DNA of 64,000 nucleotides from Fusibacter_A sp965140735 (GCA_965140735.1 OZ223306.1:4092001-4156000), one strand, 5' to 3'. Counted from the first letter of the stretch, positions 42,347 through 51,266 are shown. The notes: a model not told the origin generated them from the sequence alone. Program-made: numbers and translations.

Positions 42347-43232
42347 TCGTTTCGATTTGAGCACATCCGCCGACCCATATTTCAGGAAAACTGCTATCCT
42401 GAACATGACATCTGGTATGAATTTCGCTGGTAAGCCCCATACTTTCACCTTGAATAATTTTAAGTTCTAATGATTTCATTTTGCTAAAACCATTGAGTTT
42501 AATGTGATGATAGAGATAACCTGTAAGAGCGCCATTTGAAGTGCCAGTTGCAGATTCCTCATCAATACCATAAAGAGGTGCAAAGTTTCGTGCATAGATT
42601 TGATTGTTTTCGTAGGTAAATGCATGAACCCCAACGACTTTTTCAGAAGCAGATAGTGCTGAGAGTTTTTTAAAATCCACAGATAGAGCATTGAGAAGTG
42701 CTCTATTTTTTATGGGCAGAAGAATATCTCTGAGACCAGTATCCCAAATCTCTGCTGGAAGCTGAATCTGATGAGAATAAGCATCGTAATAGCAAGTCAT
42801 GTCTTCCTCTGGAATCGCGAAAATACTGCTTAAAGTTTCTTTTGAAAGCTTAGAGAGGGTTTCACCTTTAGGGGGGGTTTGAGTCATATAGACCATAGAT
42901 GAGCCTTCCTCAATTTCAATTTTTAGAAGGCCTGCTTTAGTCTTCTGAACGAGATAACGCTTTGGAAGCAGATGCAAACTGTTAAGAACGTGAAATGCTG
43001 CGATTGTTGCATGACCACAAAGAGGGACCTCTTCTGTGGGAGTAAAAAAAGTCACATCGAAATCAAACGTCTCTTCATCAGATTTTAGAACAAAGGCTGT
43101 TTCCGAATAGCCTAAGTTTGCAGCAATCTTTTGTTTAGAAGCATCATCAAGAGGGGTATCTAATATGATAACACCTGCAGGATTGCCGCCGTTGTCGTGA
43201 TGTGTAAAACTATTTACTTTATAAGCTTTCAT
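42321..43232 (-). CDS. PhzF-family isomerase/epimerase-like protein
   Basis: This 303-residue protein has the PhzF diaminopimelate epimerase-like fold. The family start is KVNSFTHHDNGGNPAGVIIL, and the conserved acid is in GYSETAFVL (Glu near residue 44). VPLCGHATIAAFH and ARNFAPLYGIDEESATGTSNGAL are also typical. The reaction is unknown for most members. The ATG behind GGAGGT was chosen. It overlaps recU by 14 bases upstream, so they may be cotranscribed. Confidence 0.9.
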   Translation of the reverse strand: MKAYKVNSFTHHDNGGNPAGVIILDTPLDDASKQKIAANLGYSETAFVLKSDEETFDFDVTFFTPTEEVPLCGHATIAAFHVLNSLHLLPKRYLVQKTKAGLLKIEIEEGSSMVYMTQTPPKGETLSKLSKETLSSIFAIPEEDMTCYYDAYSHQIQLPAEIWDTGLRDILLPIKNRALLNALSVDFKKLSALSASEKVVGVHAFTYENNQIYARNFAPLYGIDEESATGTSNGALTGYLYHHIKLNGFSKMKSLELKIIQGESMGLTSEIHTRCHVQDSSFPEIWVGGCAQIETTIDVEVSI

Positions 43233-43770
43233 TTTTAAGACCTCCAGAATTTTCGTTTTTGTATTTGACGTATTCATTTAACGTCGGCATATAATTTAAA
43301 ATTGAGCCACTGCGCTCTCGTTTGATTTCGAATCTTGTCATCATTGCTTTATAAGGAATGGAACGTCTTTTTTCAGAGTCAACATAACTTTTGATGATGT
43401 CATAAGGGACTAGAAAAAAGGTATCATTAAATTTAAAGTGGACAATGATAAATGCGAGCCCACCTTGACCTTCAATATCTGCCATATATTCAATTTGATG
43501 TGCATGTATATTGTTAAGAGGTAAGCTCTTAAGATTAGTCTCCTTGGTGTCAAAAGCGACGCAAACGCCTTGGATGATTCCTAGAAAGTCAACCGTTGAT
43601 TTTTTTTCAAAGAAGGCTTTAGTGATCATTCCCATATCGTCAATGGCAACCACTTTTATAGGTGTACTAATTTTATCGATTCTGCAGAGCTTAAGCTGAT
43701 GATAGTACTGGTGAGTCATAGTGAGTAAGTCCTCAAGTGCATCTCCTCGATGCCCTCTATTTCGCCACAT
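43219..43770 (-). CDS. recU: RecU-family Holliday junction resolvase
   Basis: This 183-residue protein is similar to the RecU nuclease that cuts Holliday junctions in Gram-positives. The conserved parts are NRGHRGDALEDLL at the start, the nuclease core KKSTVDFLGIIQGVCVAFDTKE with the acidic and lysine residues near residues 57-80, and HQIEYM followed by GGLAFIIVHF. The usual pbp1 gene is not adjacent. GGAGG precedes the start. DnaA boxes lie upstream of its start. Confidence 0.85.
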   Translation of the reverse strand: MWRNRGHRGDALEDLLTMTHQYYHQLKLCRIDKISTPIKVVAIDDMGMITKAFFEKKSTVDFLGIIQGVCVAFDTKETNLKSLPLNNIHAHQIEYMADIEGQGGLAFIIVHFKFNDTFFLVPYDIIKSYVDSEKRRSIPYKAMMTRFEIKRERSGSILNYMPTLNEYVKYKNENSGGLKNESL

Positions 43771-43827
43771 GATTACCTCCTCATATTGTTACATCTATCA
43801 TACCTTTAGACCTGTTAAAAATCAACT

Positions 43828-44083
43828 TGTGAATAAAAAGAATGTACCTGTGGATAAAATTGTGGATAATGTGTATAACCGAACTTTATAAATTTTTTTT
43901 TAATTTGAAATAAGTATTTAATACCTTAAAGAGCATCTGTATATGAATGAAAAGAGGACGAATGTTAAGAAATATTCGTCTAAAATTTACAACAAGTTAA
44001 CAATATGCGAAATAATTATAAAAATCCGTCAATTCTAACGACTTTGCAGAGCTGGTTGAGATTGTGGAAAAAGGTGTGTATAA
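43828..44083 (+). promoter_or_regulatory. DnaA-box cluster upstream of recU
   Basis: Five matches to TGTGNATAA (the complement of TTATNCACA) lie on the plus strand at 43828, 43849, 43861, 43870 and 44075. The third and fourth abut. A very AT-rich stretch (43885-43925) lies between. All boxes point the same way. No dnaA or dnaN gene is near, so this may be a DnaA-titration or regulatory site rather than oriC. Confidence 0.7.
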
Positions 44084-44114
44084 CCTGTTCACAAAAAAGA
44101 TACATATTTTGATG

Positions 44115-44143
44115 TTGACAAGTAATTGGGAGAAGGGTATCAT
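44115..44143 (+). promoter_or_regulatory. Sigma-A promoter of the selenoprotein-glutaredoxin unit
   Basis: A perfect TTGACA at 44115 and TATCAT at 44138 are 17 bases apart. Transcription would start near 44150, immediately before the GC-rich operator. Confidence 0.8.
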
Positions 44144-44155
44144 TAGTATAAACCA

Positions 44156-44170
44156 CCCCCTAGCAGGGGG
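44156..44170 (+). promoter_or_regulatory. CsoR-like operator 1
   Basis: CCCCC-TAGCA-GGGGG is a symmetrical GC-rich site placed just after the predicted transcription start. C-run/G-run palindromes of this type are typical of CsoR-family regulators. The same CCCCCTAGCA core recurs at 44787, before the reductase gene, and a CsoR gene follows at 47558. Confidence 0.6.
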
Positions 44171-44187
44171 AATGAATGGAGGCTTTG

Positions 44188-44481
44188 ATGAAAATCACAG
44201 TCACAGAGAAAGCAATACAGAAATTAAAAAGCGAAACGCTTAAAAAAGAGAACAATGGGTTTCGTATCAGCATCAGAGGCATAGGATGAGGTGGTCCAGT
44301 CTTTGGAATTGTTCAGGATGAACAATATGAAAATGATTATAGTGAAATCATTAAGGGTATAAAAGTTTTGGTGAGTCAGGAAAACATCGAAAAATTTGGT
44401 GGCTTTGAAATTGACTATTCAAATTTCATACTGACACGTGGCTTTTATATTAGGGCACTTAGATATGGCTCTAAGTGTTAA
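44188..44481 (+). CDS. HesB/IscA-like selenoprotein with in-frame UGA (selenocysteine)
   Basis: The frame is interrupted by a UGA at 44287-44289. Read as selenocysteine it gives a 97-residue protein with the core RGIG-U-GGPVFGI, where U34 stands at the place of a conserved HesB/IscA cysteine. HesB-like selenoproteins of this pattern are known in anaerobes. Downstream of the UGA lies a SECIS-like hairpin at 44308. TGGAGG is 5 bases before the ATG, and the second half has no other stop until TAA. It is cotranscribed with the glutaredoxin. Standard gene finding would split it. Confidence 0.85.
44308..44326 (+). promoter_or_regulatory. Bacterial SECIS element
   Basis: ATTGTTC and GAACAAT form a perfect 7-bp stem with loop AGGAT. 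The loop begins 25 bases after the UGA and has G as its second base. This fits the known bacterial SECIS rules for distance and loop composition. Confidence 0.75.
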
Positions 44482-44503
44482 ATAAGATTTGGAGGTAAGA
44501 ATT

Positions 44504-44737
44504 ATGAGTAAAAAAGTAGTCGTATTTTCTAGTAATACATGTGGTTATTGTACAATGGCAAAAGAATATTTGACTGAAAAAGGTGTTGCATACGAAGAAA
44601 GAAACGTATCTAGTGACATTGAAGCCAGAAAAGAATTAATGTCTAAAGGTTTCATGGGGGTTCCAGTAATCTACGTGGAAGACGAAGTTATTCAAGGTTT
44701 TAATAAAGCAAAATTAGATGAATTATTAGGACTCTAA
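44504..44737 (+). CDS. Glutaredoxin-like redox protein
   Basis: This 77-residue thioredoxin-fold protein has the dithiol site TCGYCTMAKEYL at residues 12-23 and the cis-proline loop GVPVIYVEDEVIQGF. The length fits the NrdH/Grx-like short group. It may reduce disulfides or deliver electrons to neighbouring sulfur proteins. GGAGG precedes the start. It lies 22 bases after the selenoprotein gene and ends at a terminator. Confidence 0.92.
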   Translation: MSKKVVVFSSNTCGYCTMAKEYLTEKGVAYEERNVSSDIEARKELMSKGFMGVPVIYVEDEVIQGFNKAKLDELLGL

Positions 44738-44746
44738 GAAATATTA

Positions 44747-44781
44747 AAGAGCCCTAAGGGGGCTCTTTCTATTTTTTTTTT
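44747..44781 (+). terminator. Rho-independent terminator after the glutaredoxin gene
   Basis: AAGAGCCC and GGGGCTCTT form a stem around TAAG, and a T-rich tail with nine T in a row follows. Confidence 0.88.
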
Positions 44782-44785
44782 AACA

Positions 44786-44807
44786 CCCCCCTAGCATAGG
44801 ACAGGGG
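44786..44807 (+). promoter_or_regulatory. CsoR-like operator 2
   Basis: A six-C run, TAGCA, then TAGGACA and GGGG share the CCCCCTAGCA core with operator 1. It lies 200 bases before the CoA-disulfide reductase gene. Confidence 0.5.
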
Positions 44808-45005
44808 AGAGGTTGAATTTTGCATAAGTTTGTTATATTTATCACAAAGTTTGACAACGAGAATGACTGCTTTAATGCATTTCAAAAATTAAATTGCTTT
44901 TCAAATCGTAAAAATAGCAGTAATTGAGTAAAAATAAAAGCAAAGCGCTTTAAGGGATAGAGTATTAAAAGAAGTTTAACAATAATTTATTGATGGAGGT
45001 TAATC

Positions 45006-47495
45006 ATGAAAAAGATTTTAATTGTCGGTGGTGTGGCAGGTGGCGCGAGTACTGCTGCAAGGATGAGAAGAATGGATGAAAATGCTGAAATTATCATGTT
45101 TGAAAGAGGGGAATACATTTCTTTTGCAAACTGTGGGTTGCCTTATTACATTGGTGGGGCTATTGAAGAAAGAAGTGCTCTCTTAGTGCAGACACCTGAA
45201 GGGATGAAATCACGCTTTAACATAGATGTAAGAGTGCAAAATGAAGTCCTCTCAATTAATCGTGAAAAAAAGACGGTCTCAGTAAATGATATTGCCAACA
45301 ACAAGAAGTATGAAGAATCTTATGATGTCCTTGTCCTTTCGCCAGGATCGACACCGCTCAAACCCCCAATTCCAGGTATTGATTCACCAAATGTCTTTAC
45401 GCTCTGGAATATTCCAGATGTGGATCGAATCAAATCGTATGTAGATCATACAAAACCTCAAAAGGCAGTGGTTATTGGCGGTGGCTTTATTGGGCTTGAA
45501 ATGGCAGAAAATCTACATGATCGTGGCATGGAAGTTTCAGTTGTTGAAATGGCAAATCAAGTGATGGCACCAGTTGATTTTGAAATGGCTCAAATTGTAC
45601 ATCGTCACATGAAGCAAAAGAAAGTCAATTTATACCTTGGTGATGGGGTCCAGTCTTTTGAATATCATAACGGACTTACAAAAGTAAAACTTCAAAGTGG
45701 GAAGGTTGTGGAAGCTGATATCGTGATGCTTTCTATCGGCGTTAGACCTCAAAGTGAACTCGCTAAGGCAGCGGGTCTTGAAATCAATGGACGTGGTGGA
45801 ATCGTTGTAAGTGATACACTTCTCACTTCAGATCCAAATATCTATGCAATTGGTGATGCAGTTGAAGTGGTTGATTATATTGGTGGGCAAAAAACCATGA
45901 TTCCACTTGCAGGACCGGCTAATAAACAAGGTAGAATATGTGCGGATAATATTGCAGGTAAAAACGTTTCATATAAAGGGACTCAGGGAACATCTGTTGC
46001 AAAAGTATTTGATTTAACCGTATCTTCAACAGGCGTTAATGAAAAAACATTGAAACGTGAAGGTAAAGTCTATGGTAAAGATTATTATACGACGATCATC
46101 CATCCGAGCTCACATGCTGGGTATTATCCAGGTGCAATCCCAATGACGCTTAAGTTAATTTTCGGCGTGGATGGTAAAGTACTTGGCGCACAAAACATTG
46201 GCTATGATGGTGTTGAAAAAAGAATAGACGTCGTTGCAACGGCCATTAGATTTGGTGGTACAGTATATGATTTAACAGAACTTGAACTCGCTTATGCACC
46301 GCCTTATTCATCAGCAAAAGATCCTGTAAACATGGCGGGTTTTGTAGGAGAGAATATTTTAAATGGAACAACGAAACCATTCCAATGGCATGAATTTGAA
46401 GATTTAAGTTCAGATGCCATTATTCTAGACGTTAGAACACCCCTTGAAAGGGAGATGGGGTATATTGAAAATTCTATTAATATACCTGTGGATGACCTTC
46501 GAGATAGAATGATTGAGCTTGATAAATCGAAAAAAATAGTGGTTTATTGTGCTGTAGGTATTAGAGGTTATGCAGCTGCCAGAATTCTTGAACAAAATGG
46601 TTTTAATCAAGTGTACAATTTAATGGGTGGCTACACGACTTATTCAGTTGTATTCTGTCAAGATGATGCTTCTAAATGTGGCGGCACGTTAATTGGAGAA
46701 GATATTCATGTATCAGAATTTGGCGACGTGGAAGATTTAGATGAAATCTCAAATTCAAATGCAGAAACCATTAAACTCAATGCATGTGGTCTACAGTGTC
46801 CAGGCCCTATTATGCAAGTTCACAAGTCTATCGAGGGCATGAACTCTGGTGATGTCTTAGAAGTAAAAGCAACCGATCCAGGTTTTATGAATGATATCGG
46901 TGTATGGTGTGAAAAAACTGGCAATACACTGATTGATTCTGGAAAAGAAGACAAGGCATTCTTTGCGAGAATTAGAAAAGGTAAGAAGAAAGTTGCAGTT
47001 CATGGGAAAACTGAAGTGGCTTTAAAAGATGACAAAACAATGGTGGTGTTCAGCGGAGATCTAGATAAAGCAATTGCGACGATGATCATCGCAAACGGTG
47101 CAGCTTCAATGGGGAAAAAGGTAACTTTATTCTTCACCTTCTGGGGACTCAATATACTGAGAAAACCTGAAAAAGTTTCTGTAAAGAAGGATATGGTCAG
47201 CAAAATGTTCAGTGCAATGATGCCAAGAGGCACAACGAAACTTAAACTTTCTAAAATGCACATGATGGGCATGGGGTCAAGTATGATCCGCAATGTCATG
47301 AAAAAACACAATGTAGATTCGATAGAAGATATGCTCAAAATGGCTCAAGAAAACGGTGTTAGAATGGTAGCATGCAATATGAGTATGGATCTCATGGGCA
47401 TCACTGAAGAAGAACTAATTGACGGTGTTGAATTTGGTGGCGTTGCATCGATGCTAGGTGCGGCAGAAGATTCAAATATGAGTCTGTTCATCTAA
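45006..47495 (+). CDS. CoA-disulfide reductase fused to rhodanese, TusA and DsrE domains
   Basis: This 829-residue multi-domain protein begins with a flavin disulfide reductase (1-450): FAD motif VGGVAGGAS, active cysteine in FANCGLPYYIGG, NAD motif VVIGGGFIGLEMAE. A rhodanese domain (about 460-550) has the persulfide loop YCAVGIRGYAAA. A TusA domain (about 585-655) has NACGLQCPGPIMQ. The last 170 residues are a DsrE-like domain. All active cysteines are kept. It probably reduces CoA or protein persulfides and relays sulfur. GGAGG precedes the start. It is controlled perhaps by the downstream CsoR. Confidence 0.93.
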   Translation: MKKILIVGGVAGGASTAARMRRMDENAEIIMFERGEYISFANCGLPYYIGGAIEERSALLVQTPEGMKSRFNIDVRVQNEVLSINREKKTVSVNDIANNKKYEESYDVLVLSPGSTPLKPPIPGIDSPNVFTLWNIPDVDRIKSYVDHTKPQKAVVIGGGFIGLEMAENLHDRGMEVSVVEMANQVMAPVDFEMAQIVHRHMKQKKVNLYLGDGVQSFEYHNGLTKVKLQSGKVVEADIVMLSIGVRPQSELAKAAGLEINGRGGIVVSDTLLTSDPNIYAIGDAVEVVDYIGGQKTMIPLAGPANKQGRICADNIAGKNVSYKGTQGTSVAKVFDLTVSSTGVNEKTLKREGKVYGKDYYTTIIHPSSHAGYYPGAIPMTLKLIFGVDGKVLGAQNIGYDGVEKRIDVVATAIRFGGTVYDLTELELAYAPPYSSAKDPVNMAGFVGENILNGTTKPFQWHEFEDLSSDAIILDVRTPLEREMGYIENSINIPVDDLRDRMIELDKSKKIVVYCAVGIRGYAAARILEQNGFNQVYNLMGGYTTYSVVFCQDDASKCGGTLIGEDIHVSEFGDVEDLDEISNSNAETIKLNACGLQCPGPIMQVHKSIEGMNSGDVLEVKATDPGFMNDIGVWCEKTGNTLIDSGKEDKAFFARIRKGKKKVAVHGKTEVALKDDKTMVVFSGDLDKAIATMIIANGAASMGKKVTLFFTFWGLNILRKPEKVSVKKDMVSKMFSAMMPRGTTKLKLSKMHMMGMGSSMIRNVMKKHNVDSIEDMLKMAQENGVRMVACNMSMDLMGITEEELIDGVEFGGVASMLGAAEDSNMSLFI

Positions 47496-47497
47496 TT

Positions 47498-47525
47498 TTG
47501 ACAAAGCAGAAGAATCTGTTATAAT
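47498..47525 (+). promoter_or_regulatory. Promoter of the CsoR gene
   Basis: TTGACA at 47498 and an extended -10 TGTTATAAT (TATAAT at 47520) are separated by 16 bases. The -35 box lies just past the reductase stop codon. Confidence 0.8.
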
Positions 47526-47557
47526 GAATTTTATGAATAATGAGATGGAGGATTGCA

Positions 47558-47821
47558 ATGTCAACACCAGAATCTAAGAAAAAGATCATCAATCGATTAA
47601 AGACGATTAAAGGTCATATTCAAGGCATTGAAAATATGATTGAAAACGATAAAGGGTGTGATGAAGTTCTAATCCAAATAGCTGCAATAAAGCAGTCTAT
47701 TCATAAGGTTGGATTAGCGGTTATGGAAGAACATGCATCGCACTGTTTTATAGAAGATGAAACTGTAGATAAAGAAAAGATGGAAGCACTTATAAAACTG
47801 ATGTTTAATTACACAAAATAA
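47558..47821 (+). CDS. CsoR-family metal- or persulfide-sensing repressor
   Basis: This 87-residue all-helical regulator belongs to the DUF156/CsoR family. Cys34, His59 and Cys63 have the same spacing as the copper ligands of CsoR (25 and 4 residues), which points to Cu(I). Its neighbours, however, are rhodanese, TusA and glutaredoxin genes, as in operons run by the persulfide sensor CstR, which lacks the histidine. Either signal is possible. The ATG follows TGGAGG. Confidence 0.9.
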   Translation: MSTPESKKKIINRLKTIKGHIQGIENMIENDKGCDEVLIQIAAIKQSIHKVGLAVMEEHASHCFIEDETVDKEKMEALIKLMFNYTK

Positions 47822-47875
47822 AATTTTGGAGTGCTATAATAGAAAATTGAGTTAAATTGTATAAAATTAACACAT

Positions 47876-47914
47876 TAAACTTGTCAGGTGGACGTTTCCC
47901 TTGGCAAGTTTTTT
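47876..47914 (+). terminator. Rho-independent terminator after CsoR
   Basis: AAACTTGTCAGG and CCTTGGCAAGTTT pair imperfectly, and a run of T follows. Confidence 0.75.
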
Positions 47915-48020
47915 TAATGCTTTTTTAATGTTGTTTATATCAAATTTTATTAAATTTAATATAAACTTAAGATTAACAATAATAAAACAATTATGCATAA
48001 AATTTGGAAGGAGCTAAATA

Positions 48021-49259
48021 ATGAAAGGCAAGAAAAAATACTTTGTAATTCTTGGCATTGTTCTCATTGTGTTATTTATAATTGCTGCCGCATTAAAATC
48101 AAAGTCACAAGATAAAAAAGCTGGGGCGGAGTCGGTTTATGTGGATACGACTTCTGTTGAAGTATCTGATTTATCTTCAACGATCACAACAAAGGGGATT
48201 ACAGAGGCTAAAGCAAGCGCTAAGGTCTATTCTGAAGTAGTTGGTATTGTGGATCAGGTGTTTGTCAAAGAAGGGGATGCGGTCACCGAAGGACAGGCAC
48301 TTATTGAGATGGATACCGAAAAATTGGATCACAGAATAAGAGATGCGAAGGTGCAGTGGGAAATTGCTCAAATTAACTATGAAAACGCCATTAATTACAG
48401 CAGTTTAGATGCCTCAGTAAAAAGTGCTAAGACAGCATATGAAAATGCTGAGAAGGATTATGAGGACGCAAAAGTTATGTTTTCAAATGGTGTTTTGAGC
48501 CAGAAAGACTTGGATGTCTCAAAGCAAAAATTAGATATGGCATACGATACTTATATGGAAGCAGTTAATATTAAAAGCAATAAATCTGAGAACAGCAAAG
48601 TCCTTAAATTAACTGCTGAAAGCTCTAAAAATGAATATGAAGATTTGCTTTTGCAAAAGGAAAAATCGAAGATAAAGGCGCCAATGGCAGGCACGGTTTC
48701 AAAGATGGATATCAAAAAGTACGATATGACTGTGGAAGGCACGCCTATTTTAGTGATAGAAACAGTAGATGATTTAGAAGTTCTGGCACATATTGGTGAG
48801 TATGATATCAATAAAATCAAGGTAGGTATGCCAGTGAAGATCACGGGTTATGGCGTTGGCGATAAATCGTATACGGGAAAAGTGATTTTTGTGGGCAGTT
48901 CTGCAGAAGTTGTAGAGGTTGGGCAGTCTACTGAAAAGAGTGTTCTCGTAAAGGTTGCCTTTGATACTAAAACAGACTTTAAACCCAAGTTTACGGCTGA
49001 TTTGGAAATTGAATACGCTAAATCAAATGAAGCGACGATTGTGCCTTATGAAGCTTTGCTCAATATAGACGATGATGTTTATGTCGTTGAAGTAGTCGAT
49101 GGCAAAGCCCACAGAGTTAAAGTTGAAATGGGTGTACAGGGCGATTTATCTGTCGAAATTAAATCAGAAGAAATCAAAGCAGGTGATCAGCTTATTTTAA
49201 ATCCTTCTATGGATATTGAAGAAGGTGTAACTGTTAATGTGTTAGGAGAGGGCAAATAA
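48021..49259 (+). CDS. MacA-like efflux adaptor
   Basis: This 412-residue membrane-anchored adaptor has an N-terminal hydrophobic segment (about 5-25) and two barrel-sandwich halves (VDQVFVKEGDAVTEGQALIEMD and SKIKAPMAGTVSKMDIKKYD). A coiled-coil hairpin near 105-205 lies between them. It works with the ATPase and permease that follow. The stop overlaps the ATPase start by one base. GGAAGGAG precedes the start. Confidence 0.93.
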   Translation: MKGKKKYFVILGIVLIVLFIIAAALKSKSQDKKAGAESVYVDTTSVEVSDLSSTITTKGITEAKASAKVYSEVVGIVDQVFVKEGDAVTEGQALIEMDTEKLDHRIRDAKVQWEIAQINYENAINYSSLDASVKSAKTAYENAEKDYEDAKVMFSNGVLSQKDLDVSKQKLDMAYDTYMEAVNIKSNKSENSKVLKLTAESSKNEYEDLLLQKEKSKIKAPMAGTVSKMDIKKYDMTVEGTPILVIETVDDLEVLAHIGEYDINKIKVGMPVKITGYGVGDKSYTGKVIFVGSSAEVVEVGQSTEKSVLVKVAFDTKTDFKPKFTADLEIEYAKSNEATIVPYEALLNIDDDVYVVEVVDGKAHRVKVEMGVQGDLSVEIKSEEIKAGDQLILNPSMDIEEGVTVNVLGEGK

Positions 49260-49954
49260 TGATAACAATAAAGAACCTCAGTAAGGTCTACGATACAGGT
49301 TCTATACAAGTTAAAGCATTAAACGAAGTGGATTTGCACGTAGACAAAGGCGATTTTGTCGCAATTGTAGGTGCATCTGGTTCAGGCAAGTCCACCTTGA
49401 TGAATATTATAGGATGTTTGGATAAACCAACTTCGGGGCAGTACACGCTAGATGGTGTTCAAACGGAGACCATGCATCCTGAAAAACTTGCAGAAATAAG
49501 GAACCTTAAGATTGGATTTGTATTTCAATCATTCAATTTAATACCTAGAACCTCTGCGTTACATAATGTGGAGCTGCCCATGATTTATGCAAAACATCCT
49601 CGGAAAGAGAGACTTATAAGAGCAGAAGAAGCACTCGATAGAGTGGGGCTAAAAGATCGAACGCATCATAAACCCAATGAATTATCAGGAGGACAGAAAC
49701 AAAGAGTGGCCATTGCAAGAGCTCTTGTGAATAATCCTGCGATAATCCTCGCAGATGAGCCCACAGGAAACTTGGATTCACATTCAACAGATGAAATTAT
49801 GGACATTTTTAGAGATTTAAATGAAGAAGGTGCAACGATTATACTGGTAACACATGAGTCCGAGATTGCAGATCAAGCCAAGCGAGTTGTCACTTTTAAG
49901 GATGGTCAGATTATAGAAGATATTCGACATGAACAGAAGGGGGCAAGGATATGA
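49259..49954 (+). CDS. MacB-type ABC ATPase
   Basis: This 231-residue ATPase has Walker A GASGSGKST, signature LSGGQKQRVAIARA, Walker B IILADEPTGNLD and switch histidine in VTHE. It belongs to the MacB/LolD class. The start overlaps the adaptor stop and its end overlaps the permease start by four bases, so the three proteins are made in step. It powers the MacB-like complex. Confidence 0.95.
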   Translation: MITIKNLSKVYDTGSIQVKALNEVDLHVDKGDFVAIVGASGSGKSTLMNIIGCLDKPTSGQYTLDGVQTETMHPEKLAEIRNLKIGFVFQSFNLIPRTSALHNVELPMIYAKHPRKERLIRAEEALDRVGLKDRTHHKPNELSGGQKQRVAIARALVNNPAIILADEPTGNLDSHSTDEIMDIFRDLNEEGATIILVTHESEIADQAKRVVTFKDGQIIEDIRHEQKGARI

Positions 49955-51174
49955 ATTTTTTAGAGAGCGTTAGAATTGCCCTAAATGCTATCTTTGTTAA
50001 CAAGATGAGGTCCATATTGACCATGCTTGGCATTATCATTGGGATTGCGTCTGTGATTGCCGTATTTGCTATTGGGAATGGTGGTGAAATAGCCATCAAC
50101 AAAGAATTTGAGACTTTTGGTGTCAACAGACTCTTTCTCTATCACAATTGGAATGAAGAAATAAATTTAAGGGATTTAATGAGGCTTGACGATTTAGACG
50201 TCATCAGAAAAGTACTTGGAGATGATATTGAGGGCATATCACCAAGTTATTCTGAAACGATGACTTTGATTCAAAAGATGCAAAAGAAGAACGATAAGGG
50301 AACCAGTGTAAATGTAGCTGGTGTCAATGAAGAGTATAACAAGATTCAACAAATCAATATGGAGTCGGGCCGATTTTTATTTAAGAATGACATGATCACT
50401 TCAAGATATGTCACGGTTATCGATGCACAATTTGCAAAGGATATCTTTGGCAAAACGGATGTGTTGGGTGAGAAGATATCGTTGAGCTTCTACAGTCAGA
50501 AAGTGAGCTTCATAATTGTGGGGATTGAAGAAGCCCCCAAAAGTAGTTTGTTCTCTGGCGGCAATAGTACACCGACGATTTATATTCCCTATTCTACACT
50601 GGGTAAGATGAATGGATTAGCGGATTTGGTCTACACAGTTGAAATCAACACGAAGCAAGATATCAATAAGGAGAGGTTTCAAGATGACCTTAAAAAACTG
50701 CTCTCTCAAAGACATCATAATACCCCAGATTTCTACAGTATTTACAGTGCCGAAGGCGAAATGGAGGCTGTCAATACGGTAACTGGCGTATTGACTGGGA
50801 TCATCAGTGCAATTGCGGCTATATCGCTCCTTGTAGGGGGGATAGGTGTTATGAACATCATGTTGGTTTCTGTCACAGAAAGAACCAGAGAGATTGGCAT
50901 TAGAAAAGCTTTAGGTGCAAGACGCAAGGATATATTGATGCAGTTTCTCGTGGAAGCCATTATTATTTCATTAATAGGGGGCGTTATAGGCACTTTGATA
51001 GGTTCGGGCATAGCAATGCTTGTGGCATCTAAACTGAATTTACCACCAATTGTACCTATGAATGCGGTTATGATTGCATGGCTGTTTTCAGCAGGTGTCG
51101 GCATATTCTTTGGTCTATATCCAGCGAATAAAGCTGCTAAATTAGATCCAATAGATGCTTTAAGATACGAATAG
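49951..51174 (+). CDS. MacB-like ABC permease
   Basis: This 407-residue permease has one N-terminal membrane segment (about 20-45), a large extracellular domain, and three C-terminal segments with the FtsX pattern IGVMNIMLVSVTERTREIGI and RKALGARRKDIL. These are typical of MacB-type half-transporters, which act as dimers. It exports a peptide, antibiotic or lipid-like compound of unknown identity. Confidence 0.94.
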   Translation: MNFLESVRIALNAIFVNKMRSILTMLGIIIGIASVIAVFAIGNGGEIAINKEFETFGVNRLFLYHNWNEEINLRDLMRLDDLDVIRKVLGDDIEGISPSYSETMTLIQKMQKKNDKGTSVNVAGVNEEYNKIQQINMESGRFLFKNDMITSRYVTVIDAQFAKDIFGKTDVLGEKISLSFYSQKVSFIIVGIEEAPKSSLFSGGNSTPTIYIPYSTLGKMNGLADLVYTVEINTKQDINKERFQDDLKKLLSQRHHNTPDFYSIYSAEGEMEAVNTVTGVLTGIISAIAAISLLVGGIGVMNIMLVSVTERTREIGIRKALGARRKDILMQFLVEAIIISLIGGVIGTLIGSGIAMLVASKLNLPPIVPMNAVMIAWLFSAGVGIFFGLYPANKAAKLDPIDALRYE

Positions 51175-51266
51175 AATCATCTTTAAGATGAAAGCAGGTG
51201 CGATAAAGAGTTAGTAGAATATGTGCGAGAAAAGATTTGTATTTTTCATTATTAAGGGAGGATAAA

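Noticed and set aside
43828..44083. Chromosomal origin of replication
   Set aside because: Despite five DnaA boxes, none of dnaA, dnaN, recF, rpmH or gyrB is near, so calling it oriC is not justified.
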